Positions 24,288 to 36,389 of a DNA stretch of 64,000 nt are shown here, one piece after another (the stretch's first letter is position 1; each line of letters starts with the position of its first letter). The stretch comes from Pristionchus mayeri (taxonomy: Eukaryota > Nematoda > Chromadorea > Rhabditida > Neodiplogasteridae). The notes under the pieces were generated by a model. It saw nothing but the letters and a program-made list of their open reading frames with translations. It ran no database searches and was not told the DNA's origin. Both the position numbers and the translations under genes were made by a program. The stretch covers positions 3,034,689-3,098,688 of the forward strand of contig BTRK01000002.1 in assembly GCA_036245805.1 (NCBI GenBank), given 5' to 3'.

Positions 24288-26162
24288 CTACAGCTGTGAT
24301 GCTTATGGGACATTGCCATTTTTTCAGATTTTCTAGATTTTTACTTGGAAGAAAATAACTGAAAAGTGAACGTGCCCATAACGCTGAAATTTAGGGAATA
24401 ATTTAATTTGCACATTTAGAAAACTTCTATAGTTTTAGTTGTGTCAATACATGCAAACTACAGCTGTGATGCTTATGGGACATTGCCATTTTTTTCACAT
24501 TTTCTAGATTTTGCTTTGGAATGAAATAACTGAGAAGTGAACGTGCCCATAATGCTAAGATTGAGGGAATAAGCTAATTAGCACATTTAGAAAACTTCTA
24601 TACTTGTAGTTGCTTCAATTCATGCAAACTACAGCTGTGATGCTTATGGGACATTGCCATTTTTTTCACATTTTCTAGATTTTGCTTTGGAATGAAATAA
24701 CTGAGAAGTGAACGTGCCCATAATGCTAAGATTGAAGGAATAAGCTAATTAGCACATTTAGAAAACTTCTATACTTGTAGTTGCTTCAATTCATGCAAAC
24801 TACAGCTGTGATGCTTATGGGACATTGCCATTTTTTCACATTTTCTAGATTTTGCTTTGGAATGAAATAACTGAGAAGTGAACGTGCCCATAATGCTAAG
24901 ATTGAGGGAATAAGCTAATTAGCACATTTAGAAAACTTCTATACTTGTAGTTGCTTCAATTCATGCAAACTACAGCTGTGATGCTTATGGGACATTGCCA
25001 TTTTTTCACATTTTCTAGATTTTTACTTGGAAGGAAATAACTGAAAAGTGAACGTGCCCATAATGCTAAGATTGAGGGAATAAGCTAATTAGCACAGTTC
25101 GAAAACTTCTATAATTGTAGTTGCGTCAATTCATGCAAATTACAGCTGTGATGCTTATGGGACATTGCCATTTTTTCACATTTTCTAGATTTTTACTTGG
25201 AAGGAAATAACTGAGAAGTGAACGTGCCCATAATGCTAAAATTGAGGGAATAAGCTAATTAGCACATTTAGAAAACTTCTATAATTGTAGTTGCGTCAAT
25301 TCATGCAAACTACAGCTGTGATGCTTATGGGACATTGCCATTTTTTTCACATTTTCTAGATTTTGCTTTGGAATGAAATAACTGAGAAGTGAACGTGCCC
25401 ATAATGCTAAGATTGAAGGAATAAGCTAATTAGCACATTTAGAAAACTTCTATACTTGTAGTTGCTTCAATTCATGCAAACTACAGCTGTGATGCTTATG
25501 GGACATTGCCATTTTTTCACATTTTCTAGATTTTGCTTTGGAATGAAATAACTGCGAAGTGAACGTGCCCATAATGCTAAGATTGAGGGAATAAGCTAAT
25601 TAGCACATTTAGAAAACTTCTATACTTGTAGTTGCTTCAATTCATGCAAACTACAGCTGTGATGCTTATGGGACATTGCTATTTTTTCACATTTTCTAGA
25701 TTTTTACTTGGAAGGAAATAACTGAGAAGTGAACGTGCCCATAATGCTAAAATTGAGGGAATAAGCTAATTAGCACATTTAGAAAACTTCTATAATTGTA
25801 GTTGCGTCAATTCATGCAAACTACAGCTGTGATGCTTATGGGACATTGCCATTTTTTTCACATTTTCTAGATTTTGCTTTGGAATGAAATAACTGAGAAG
25901 TGAACGTGCCCATAATGCTAAAATTGGGGGAATAAGCTAATTAGCACATTTAGAAAACTTCTATACTTGTAGTTGCTTCAATTCATGCAAACTACAGCTG
26001 TGATGCTTATGGGACATTGCCATTTTTTTCACATTTTCTAGATTTTACTTTGGAATGAAATAACTGAGAAGTGAACGTGCCCATAATGCTAAGATTGAGG
26101 GAATAAGCTAATTAACACATTTAGAAATCTTCTATAATTGTAGTTGCGTCAATTCATGCAAA
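24288..26162 (+). repeat. 1,875-bp 11-mer higher-order repeat
   Basis: The order matches the preceding 10-mer but has one additional type D monomer near 25646, marked by GGGACATTGCTATTT and by GAGAAGTGAACG with AAAATTGAGGG. The monomer after it carries AAAATTGGGGG instead of the GATTGGGGG of the 10-mer. The shared CTGCGAAG, GATTGAAGG and AACACATTTAGAAATC markers stay in the same order, so gain or loss of one monomer explains the length change. Confidence 0.88.
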
Positions 26163-28038
26163 CTACAGCTGTGATGCTTATGGGACATTGCCATTTTTTC
26201 AGATTTTCTAGATTTTTACTTGGAAGAAAATAACTGAAAAGTGAACGTGCCCATAACGCTGAAATTTAGGGAATAATTTAATTTGCACATTTAGAAAACT
26301 TCTATAGTTTTAGTTGTGTCAATACATGCAAACTACAGCTGTGATGCTTATGGGACATTGCCATTTTTTTTCACATTTTCTAGATTTTGCTTTGGAATGA
26401 AATAACTGAGAAGTGAACGTGCCCATAATGCTAAGATTGAGGGAATAAGCTAATTAGCACATTTAGAAAACTTCTATACTTGTAGTTGCTTCAATTCATG
26501 CAAACTACAGCTGTGATGCTTATGGGACATTGCCATTTTTTTCACATTTTCTAGATTTTGCTTTGGAATGAAATAACTGAGAAGTGAACGTGCCCATAAT
26601 GCTAAGATTGAAGGAATAAGCTAATTAGCACATTTAGAAAACTTCTATACTTGTAGTTGCTTCAATTCATGCAAACTACAGCTGTGATGCTTATGGGACA
26701 TTGCCATTTTTTCACATTTTCTAGATTTTGCTTTGGAATGAAATAACTGAGAAGTGAACGTGCCCATAATGCTAAGATTGAGGGAATAAGCTAATTAGCA
26801 CATTTAGAAAACTTCTATACTTGTAGTTGCTTCAATTCATGCAAACTACAGCTGTGATGCTTATGGGACATTGCCATTTTTTCACATTTTCTAGATTTTT
26901 ACTTGGAAGGAAATAACTGAAAAGTGAACGTGCCCATAATGCTAAGATTGAGGGAATAAGCTAATTAGCACAGTTCGAAAACTTCTATAATTGTAGTTGC
27001 GTCAATTCATGCAAATTACAGCTGTGATGCTTATGGGACATTGCCATTTTTTCACATTTTCTAGATTTTTACTTGGAAGGAAATAACTGAGAAGTGAACG
27101 TGCCCATAATGCTAAAATTGAGGGAATAAGCTAATTAGCACATTTAGAAAACTTCTATAATTGTAGTTGCGTCAATTCATGCAAACTACAGCTGTGATGC
27201 TTATGGGACATTGCCATTTTTTTCACATTTTCTAGATTTTGCTTTGGAATGAAATAACTGAGAAGTGAACGTGCCCATAATGCTAAAATTGGGGGAATAA
27301 GCTAATTAGCACATTTAGAAAACTTCTATACTTGTAGTTGCTTCAATTCATGCAAACTACAGCTGTGATGCTTATGGGACATTGCCATTTTTTCACATTT
27401 TCTAGATTTTTACTTGGAAGGAAATAACTGAAAAGTGAACGTGCCCATATTGCTAAGATTGAGGGAATAAGCTAATTAGCACAGTTCGAAAACTTCTATA
27501 ATTGTAGTTGCGTCAATTCATGCAAATTACAGCTGTGATGCTTATGGGACATTGCCATTTTTTCACATTTTCTAGATTTTTACTTGGAAGGAAATAACTG
27601 AGAAGTGAACGTGCCCATAATGCTAAAATTGAGGGAATAAGCTAATTAGCACATTTAGAAAACTTCTATAATTGTAGTTGCGTCAATTCATGCAAACTAC
27701 AGCTGTGATGCTTATGGGACATTGCCATTTTTTTCACATTTTCTAGATTTTGCTTTGGAATGAAATAACTGAGAAGTGAACGTGCCCATAATGCTAAAAT
27801 TGGGGGAATAAGCTAATTAGCACATTTAGAAAACTTCTATACTTGTAGTTGCTTCAATTCATGCAAACTACAGCTGTGATGCTTATGGGACATTGCCATT
27901 TTTTTCACATTTTCTAGATTTTACTTTGGAATGAAATAACTGAGAAGTGAACGTGCCCATAATGCTAAGATTGAGGGAATAAGCTAATTAACACATTTAG
28001 AAATCTTCTATAATTGTAGTTGCGTCAATTCATGCAAA
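26163..28038 (+). repeat. 1,876-bp 11-mer with a different internal composition
   Basis: The length nearly equals the preceding unit, but the middle differs. The GATTGAAGG and CTGCGAAG monomers of the second half are absent. Instead a three-monomer run (D with CAGTTCGAAAAC, D with GAGAAG, C with AAAATTGGGGG) occurs twice in succession, the second time with CCCATATTGCTAAG near 27447. The opener is followed by an eight-T type C, as at 20876. Equal length therefore hides two separate events, a loss and a 511-bp trimer duplication. Confidence 0.86.
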
Positions 28039-30425
28039 CTACAGCTGTGATGCTTATGGGACATTGCCATTTTTTCAGATTTTCTAGATTTTTACTTGGA
28101 AGGAAATAACTGAAAAGTGAACGTGCCCATAACGCTGAAATTTAGGGAATAATTTAATTTGCACATTTAGAAAACTTCTATAGTTTTAGTTGTGTCAATA
28201 CATGCAAACTACAGCTGTGATGCTTATGGGACATTGCCATTTTTTTCACATTTTCTAGATTTTGCTTTGGAATGAAATAACTGAGAAGTGAACGTGCCCA
28301 TAATGCTAAGATTGAGGGAATAAGCTAATTAGCACATTTAGAAAACTTCTATACTTGTAGTTGCTTCAATTCATGCAAACTACAGCTGTGATGCTTATGG
28401 GACATTGCCATTTTTTTCACATTTTCTAGATTTTGCTTTGGAATGAAATAACTGAGAAGTGAACGTGCCCATAATGCTAAGATTGAAGGAATAAGCTAAT
28501 TAGCACATTTAGAAAACTTCTATACTTGTAGTTGCTTCAATTCATGCAAACTACAGCTGTGATGCTTATGGGACATTGCCATTTTTTCACATTTTCTAGA
28601 TTTTGCTTTGGAATGAAATAACTGAGAAGTGAACGTGCCCATAATGCTAAGATTGAGGGAATAAGCTAATTAGCACATTTAGAAAACTTCTATACTTGTA
28701 GTTGCTTCAATTCATGCAAACTACAGCTGTGATGCTTATGGGACATTGCCATTTTTTTCAGATTTTCTAGATTTTTACTTGGAAGGAAATAACTGAAAAG
28801 TGAACGTGCCCATAACGCTGAAATTTAGGGAATAATTTAATTTGCACATTTAGAAAACTTCTATAGTTTTAGTTGTGTCAATACATGCAAACTACAGCTG
28901 TGATGCTTATGGGACATTGCCATTTTTTTCACATTTTCTAGATTTTGCTTTGGAATGAAATAACTGAGAAGTGAACGTGCCCATAATGCTAAGATTGAGG
29001 GAATAAGCTAATTAACACATTTAGAAATCTTCTATAATTGTAGTTGCGTCAATTCATGCAAACTACAGCTGTGATGCTTATGGGACATTGCCATTTTTTC
29101 AGATTTTCTAGATTTTTACTTGGAAGGAAATAACTGAAAAGTGAACGTGCCCATAACGCTGAAATTTAGGGAATAAGCTAATTAGCACATTTAGAAAACT
29201 TCTATACTTGTAGTTGCTTCAATTCATGCAAACTACAGCTGTGATGCTTATGGGACATTGCCATTTTTTTCACATTTTCTAGATTTTGCTTTGGAATGAA
29301 ATAACTGAGAAGTGAACGTGCCCATAATGCTAAGATTGAAGGAATAAGCTAATTAGCACATTTAGAAAACTTCTATACTTGTAGTTGCTTCAATTCATGC
29401 AAACTACAGCTGTGATGCTTATGGGACATTGCCATTTTTTCACATTTTCTAGATTTTGCTTTGGAATGAAATAACTGAGAAGTGAACGTGCCCATAATGC
29501 TAAGATTGAGGGAATAAGCTAATTAGCACATTTAGAAAACTTCTATACTTGTAGTTGCTTCAATTCATGCAAACTACAGCTGTGATGCTTATGGGACATT
29601 GCCATTTTTTCAGATTTTCTAGATTTTTACTTGGAAGGAAATAACTGAAAAGTGAACGTGCCCATAACGCTGAAATTTAGGGAATAATTTAATTTGCACA
29701 TTTAGAAAACTTCTATAGTTTTAGTTGTGTCAATACATGCAAACTACAGCTGTGATGCTTATGGGACATTGCCATTTTTTTCACATTTTCTAGATTTTGC
29801 TTTGGAATGAAATAACTGAGAAGTGAACGTGCCCATAATGCTAAGATTGAGGGAATAAGCAAATTAGCACATTTAGAAAACTTCTATACTTGTAGTTGCT
29901 TCAATTCATGCAAACTACAGCTGTGATGCTTATGGGACATTGCCATTTTTTCAGATTTTCTAGATTTTTACTTGGAAGGAAATAACTGAAAAGTGAACGT
30001 GCCCATAACGCTGAAATTTAGGGAATAATTTAATTTGCACATTTAGAAAACTTCTATAGTTTTAGTTGTGTCAATACATGCAAACTACAGCTGTGATGCT
30101 TATGGGACATTGCCATTTTTTTCACATTTTCTAGATTTTGCTTTGGAATGAAATAACTGAGAAGTGAACGTGCCCATAATGCTAAGATTGAGGGAATAAG
30201 CAAATTAGCACATTTAGAAAACTTCTATACTTGTAGTTGCTTCAATTCATGCAAACTACAGCTGTGATGCTTATGGGACATTGCCATTTTTTCAGATTTT
30301 CTAGATTTTTACTTGGAAGGAAATAACTGAAAAGTGAACGTGCCCATAACGCTGAAATTTAGGGAATAATTTAATTTGCACATTTAGAAAACTTCTATAC
30401 TTGTAGTTGCTTCAATTCATGCAAA
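28039..30425 (+). repeat. Shortened descendants of the 10/11-mer
   Basis: The opener monomer (TCAGATTTTCTAG, CCCATAACGCTG) recurs at 28039, 28722, 29063, 29574, 29915 and 30256. Spacings are 683, 341, 511, 341 and 341 bp, all whole numbers of monomers. Inner monomers are seven-T type C copies, some with GATTGAAGG or with AAGCAAATTAGC. The dimers at 29574-29914 and 29915-30255 look nearly identical. The CCCATAACGCTG marker is not seen again after 30347. Confidence 0.85.
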
Positions 30426-31107
30426 CTACAGCTGTGATGCTTATGGGACATTGCCATTTTTTCACATTTTCTAGATTATTACTTGGAAGGAAATAACTGA
30501 AAAGTGATCGTGCCCATAATGCTAAAATTGAGGGAATAAGCTAATTAGCACATTTAGAAAACTTCTATAATTGTAGTTGCGTCAATTCATGCAAACTACA
30601 GCTGTGATGCTTATGGGACATTGCCATTTTTTCACATTTTCTAGATTATTACTTGGAAGGAAATAACTGAAAAGTGATCGTGCCCATAATGCTAAAATTG
30701 GGGGAATAAGCTAATTAGCACATTTAGAAAACTTCTATACTTGTAGTTGCTTCAATTCATGCAAACTACAGCTGTGATGCTTATGGGACATTGCCATTTT
30801 TTTCACATTTTCTAGATTTTGCTTTGGAATGAAATAACTGAGAAGTGATCGTGCCCATAATGCTAAAATTTGGGGAATAAGCTAATTAGCACATTTAGAA
30901 AACTTCTATACTTGTAGTTGCTTCAATTCATGCAAACTACAGCTGTGATGCTTATGGGACATTGCCATTTTTTTCACATTTTCTAGATTTTGCTTTGGAA
31001 TGAAATAACTGAGAAGTGAACGTGCCCATAATGCTAAGATTGAGGGAATAAGCTAATTAGCACATTTAGAAAACTTCTATAATTGTAGTTGCGTCAATTC
31101 ATGCAAA
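30426..31107 (+). repeat. First type E monomers (GATC-bearing)
   Basis: At 30426 a monomer with ATTATTACTTGGAAGG and AAAGTGATCGTGCCC appears, the first clear type E copy; I saw no GTGATCG to its left. A second E copy (AAAATTGGGGG), a type C with GTGATCGTG and AAAATTTGGGG, and a plain type C follow at 30596, 30766 and 30937. From here to the window end type E is the most frequent D-like form. The E signature is two changes from type D: TTTTTAC to TTATTAC, and GTGAACG to GTGATCG. Confidence 0.87.
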
Positions 31108-32809
31108 CTACAGCTGTGATGCTTATGGGACATTGCCATTTTTTCACATTTTCTAGATTATTACTTGGAAGGAAATAACTGAAAAGTGATCGTGCCCATA
31201 ATGCTAAAATTGGGGGATTAAGCTAATTAGCACATTTAGAAATCTTCTATACTTGTAGTTGCTTCAATTCATGCAAACTACAGCTGTGATGCTTATGGGA
31301 CATTGCCATTTTTTTCACATTTTCTAGATTTTGCTTTGGAATGAAATAACTGAGAAGTGAACGTGCCCATAATGCTAACATTGAGGGAATAAGCTAATTA
31401 GCACATTTAGAAAACTTCTATAATTGTAGTTGCGTCAATTCATGCAAACTACAGCTGTGATGCTTATGGGACATTGCCATTTTTTCACATTTTCTAGATT
31501 TTTACTTGGAAGGAAATATCTGAAAAGTGAACGTGCCCATAATGTTAAAATTGAGGGAATAAGCTAATTAGCACATTTAGAAAACTTCTATAATTGTAGT
31601 TGCGTCAATTCGTGCAAACTACAGCTGTGATGCTTATGGGACATTGCCATTTTTTCACATTTTCTAGATTTTGCTTTGGAATGAAATAACTGAGAAGTGA
31701 ACGTGCCCATAATGCTAACATTGAGGGAATAAGCTAATTAGCACATTTAGAAAACTTCTATAATTGTAGTTGCGTCAATTCATGCAAACTACAGCTGTGA
31801 TGCTTATGGGACATTGCCATTTTTTCACATTTTCTAGATTTTTACTTGGAAGGAAATATCTGAAAAGTGAACGTGCCCATAATGTTAAAATTGAGGGAAT
31901 AAGCTAATTAGCACATTTAGAAAACTTCTATAATTGTAGTTGCGTCAATTCGTGCAAACTACAGCTGTGATGCTTATGGGACATTGCCATTTTTTCACAT
32001 TTTCTAGATTTTTACTTGGAAGGAAATAACTGAAAAGTGATCGTGCCCATAATGCTAAAATTGGGGGATTAAGCTAATTAGCACATTTAGAAATCTTCTA
32101 TACTTGTAGTTGCTTCAATTCATGCAAACTACAGCTGTGATGCTTATGGGACATTGCCATTTTTTTCACATTTTCTAGATTTTGCTTTGGAATGAAATAA
32201 CTGAGAAGTGAACGTGCCCATAATGCTAACATTGAGGGAATAAGCTAATTAGCACATTTAGAAAACTTCTATAATTGTAGTTGCGTCAATTCATGCAAAC
32301 TACAGCTGTGATGCTTATGGGACATTGCCATTTTTTCACATTTTCTAGATTTTTACTTGGAAGGAAATATCTGAAAAGTGAACGTGCCCATAATGTTAAA
32401 ATTGAGGGAATAAGCTAATTAGCACATTTAGAAAACTTCTATAATTGTAGTTGCGTCAATTCGTGCAAACTACAGCTGTGATGCTTATGGGACATTGCCA
32501 TTTTTTCACATTTTCTAGATTTTGCTTTGGAATGAAATAACTGAGAAGTGAACGTGCCCATAATGCTAACATTGAGGGAATAAGCTAATTAGCACATTTA
32601 GAAAACTTCTATAATTGTAGTTGCGTCAATTCATGCAAACTACAGCTGTGATGCTTATGGGACATTGCCATTTTTTCACATTTTCTAGATTTTTACTTGG
32701 AAGGAAATATCTGAAAAGTGAACGTGCCCATAATGTTAAAATTGAGGGAATAAGCTAATTAGCACATTTAGAAAACTTCTATAATTGTAGTTGCGTCAAT
32801 TCGTGCAAA
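31108..32809 (+). repeat. 851-bp pentamer higher-order repeat, two copies
   Basis: Starts at 31108, 31959 and 32810 are 851 bp apart. Each unit has a GTGATCG monomer (with GGGGGATTAAG and AAATCTTC), a seven-T C with CTAACATTGAGGG, a D with GGAAATATCTGAAAAG, AATGTTAAAATTG and an ATTCGTGCAAAC end, a six-T C with CTAACATTG, and another ATATCTG monomer. The first unit opens with a type E copy, the second with a D/E hybrid (TTTTTAC with GTGATCG). Confidence 0.88.
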
Positions 32810-33831
32810 CTACAGCTGTGATGCTTATGGGACATTGCCATTTTTTCACATTTTCTAGATTTTTACTTGGAAGGAAATAACTGAAAAGTGATCGTGCCCA
32901 TAATGCTAAAATTGGAGGAATAAGCTAATTAGCATATTTAGAAAACTTCTATACTTGTAGTTGCTTCAATTCATGCAAACTACAGCTGTGATGCTTATGG
33001 GACATTGCCATTTTTTTCACATTTTCTAGATTTTGCTTTGGAATGAAATAACTGAGAAGTGAACGTGCCCATAATGCTAACATTGAGGGAATAAGCTAAT
33101 TAGCACATTTAGAAAACTTCTATAATTGTAGTTGCGTCAATTCATGCAAACTACAGCTGTGATGCTTATGGGACATTGCCATTTTTTCACATTTTCTAGA
33201 TTTTTACTTGGAAGGAAATATCTGAAAAGTGAACGTGCCCATAATGTTAAAATTGAGGGAATAAGCTAATTAGCACATTTAGAAAACTTCTATAATTGTA
33301 GTTGCGTCAATTCGTGCAAACTACAGCTGTGATGCTTATGGGACATTGCCATTTTTTCACATTTTCTAGATTTTTACTTGGAAGGAAATAACTGAAAAGT
33401 GATCGTGCCCATAATGCTAAAATTGGAGGAATAAGCTAATTAGCATATTTAGAAAACTTCTATACTTGTAGTTGCTTCAATTCATGCAAACTACAGCTGT
33501 GATGCTTATGGGACATTGCCATTTTTTTCACATTTTCTAGATTTTGCTTTGGAATGAAATAACTGAGAAGTGAACGTGCCCATAATGCTAACATTGAGGG
33601 AATAAGCTAATTAGCACATTTAGAAAACTTCTATAATTGTAGTTGCGTCAATTCATGCAAACTACAGCTGTGATGCTTATGGGACATTGCCATTTTTTCA
33701 CATTTTCTAGATTTTTACTTGGAAGGAAATATCTGAAAAGTGAACGTGCCCATAATGTTAAAATTGAGGGAATAAGCTAATTAGCACATTTAGAAAACTT
33801 CTATAATTGTAGTTGCGTCAATTCGTGCAAA
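32810..33831 (+). repeat. 511-bp trimer, two copies
   Basis: Monomers at 32810, 32980 and 33151 are repeated at 33321, 33491 and 33662. They are a D/E hybrid with GATTTTTACTTGG, GTGATCG, AAAATTGGAGGAAT and TTAGCATATTTAG, a seven-T type C with CTAACATTGAGGG, and the ATATCTG/AATGTTAAAATTG type D ending ATTCGTGC. This trimer is the pentamer minus its six-T C and one D. It also recurs inside the 15-mer unit that follows. Confidence 0.88.
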
Positions 33832-36389
33832 CTACAGCTGTGATGCTTATGGGACATTGCCATTTTTTCACATTTTCTAGATTATTACTTGGAAGGAAAT
33901 AACTGAAAAGTGATCGTGCCCATAATGCTAAAATTGGGGGAATAAGCTAATTAGCACATTTAGAAAACTTCTATACTTGTAGTTGCTTCAATTCATGCAA
34001 ACTACAGCTGTGATGCTTATGGGACATTGCCATTTTTTTCACATTTTCTAGATTTTGCTTTGGAATGAAATAACTGAGAAGTGATCGTGCCCATAATGCT
34101 AAAATTTGGGGAATAAGCTAATTAGCACATTTAGAAAACTTCTATAATTGTAGTTGCGTCAATTCATGCAAACTACAGCTGTGATGCTTATGGGACATTG
34201 CCATTTTTTCACATTTTCTAGATTTTTACTTGGAAGGAAATATCTGAAAAGTGAACGTGCCCATAATGTTAAAATTGAGGGAATAAGCTAATTAGCACAT
34301 TTAGAAAACTTCTATAATTGTAGTTGCGTCAATTCGTGCAAACTACAGCTGTGATGCTTATGGGACATTGCCATTTTTTCACATTTTCTAGATTTTTACT
34401 TGGAAGGAAATAACTGAAAAGTGATCGTGCCCATAATGCTAAAATTGGAGGAATAAGCTAATTAGCATATTTAGAAAACTTCTATACTTGTAGTTGCTTC
34501 AATTCATGCAAACTACAGCTGTGATGCTTATGGGACATTGCCATTTTTTTCACATTTTCTAGATTTTGCTTTGGAATGAAATAACTGAGAAGTGAACGTG
34601 CCCATAATGCTAACATTGAGGGAATAAGCTAATTAGCACATTTAGAAAACTTCTATAATTGTAGTTGCGTCAATTCATGCAAACTACAGCTGTGATGCTT
34701 ATGGGACATTGCCATTTTTTCACATTTTCTAGATTTTTACTTGGAAGGAAATATCTGAAAAGTGAACGTGCCCATAATGTTAAAATTGAGGGAATAAGCT
34801 AATTAGCACATTTAGAAAACTTCTATAATTGTAGTTGCGTCAATTCGTGCAAACTACAGCTGTGATGCTTATGGGACATTGCCATTTTTTCACATTTTCT
34901 AGATTATTACTTGGAAGGAAATAACTGAAAAGTGATCGTGCCCATAATGCTAAAATTGGGGGAATAAGCTAATTAGCACATTTAGAAAACTTCTATACTT
35001 GTAGTTGCTTCAATTCATGCAAACTACAGCTGTGATGCTTATGGGACATTGCCATTTTTTTCACATTTTCTAGATTTTGCTTTGGAATGAAATAACTGAG
35101 AAGTGATCGTGCCCATAATGCTAAAATTTGGGGAATAAGCTAATTAGCACATTTAGAAAACTTCTATACTTGTAGTTGCTTCAATTCATGCAAACTACAG
35201 CTGTGATGCTTATGGGACATTGCCATTTTTTTTCACATTTTCTAGATTTTGCTTTGGAATGAAATAACTGAGAAGTGAACGTGCCCATAATGCTAAGATT
35301 GAGGGAATAAGCTAATTAGCACATTTAGAAAACTTCTATAATTGTAGTTGCGTCAATTCATGCAAACTACAGCTGTGATGCTTATGGGACATTGCCATTT
35401 TTTCACATTTTCTAGATTATTACTTGGAAGGAAATAACTGAAAAGTGATCGTGCCCATAATGCTAAAATTGGGGGAATAAGCTAATTAGCACATTTAGAA
35501 AACTTCTATACTTGTAGTTGCTTCAATTCATGCAAACTACAGCTGTGATGCTTATGGGACATTGCCATTTTTTTCACATTTTCTAGATTTTGCTTTGGAA
35601 TGAAATAACTGAGAAGTGATCGTGCCCATAATGCTAAAATTTGGGGAATAAGCTAATTAGCACATTTAGAAAACTTCTATACTTGTAGTTGCTTCAATTC
35701 ATGCAAACTACAGCTGTGATGCTTATGGGACATTGCCATTTTTTTCACATTTTCTAGATTTTGCTTTGGAATGAAATAACTGAGAAGTGAACGTGCCCAT
35801 AATGCTAAGATTGAGGGAATAAGCTAATTAGCACATTTAGAAAACTTCTATAATTGTAGTTGCGTCAATTCATGCAAACTACAGCTGTGATGCTTATGGG
35901 ACATTGCCATTTTTTCACATTTTCTAGATTATTACTTGGAAGGAAATAACTGAAAAGTGATCGTGCCCATAATGCTAAAATTGGAGGAATAAGCTAATTA
36001 GCATATTTAGAAAACTTCTATACTTGTAGTTGCTTCAATTCATGCAAACTACAGCTGTGATGCTTATGGGACATTGCCATTTTTTTCACATTTTCTAGAT
36101 TTTGCTTTGGAATGAAATAACTGAGAAGTGAACGTGCCCATAATGCTAACATTGAGGGAATAAGCTAATTAGCACATTTAGAAAACTTCTATAATTGTAG
36201 TTGCGTCAATTCATGCAAACTACAGCTGTGATGCTTATGGGACATTGCCATTTTTTCACATTTTCTAGATTTTTACTTGGAAGGAAATATCTGAAAAGTG
36301 AACGTGCCCATAATGTTAAAATTGAGGGAATAAGCTAATTAGCACATTTAGAAAACTTCTATAATTGTAGTTGCGTCAATTCGTGCAAA
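33832..36389 (+). repeat. 2,558-bp 15-mer higher-order repeat, copy 1
   Basis: Fifteen monomers run from the E copy at 33832 to the ATATCTG type D that ends ATTCGTGC at about 36382. The order is E, C (GTGATCG, TTTGGGG), D (ATATCTG), D/E (GGAGG, CATATTT), C (AACATTG), D (ATATCTG), E, C (TTTGGGG), C with eight T's, E, C (TTTGGGG), C, E (GGAGG, CATATTT), C (AACATTG), D (ATATCTG). The next 2,558 bp repeats this order. The long unit is itself assembled from smaller two- and three-monomer modules. Confidence 0.92.

Noticed and set aside
13849..27490. CENP-B box candidate around CAGTTCGAAAACTTC
   Set aside because: The TTCG core is present, but the required downstream A and CGGG of the mammalian CENP-B box are absent. 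I saw no other TTCG-containing site with that spacing.
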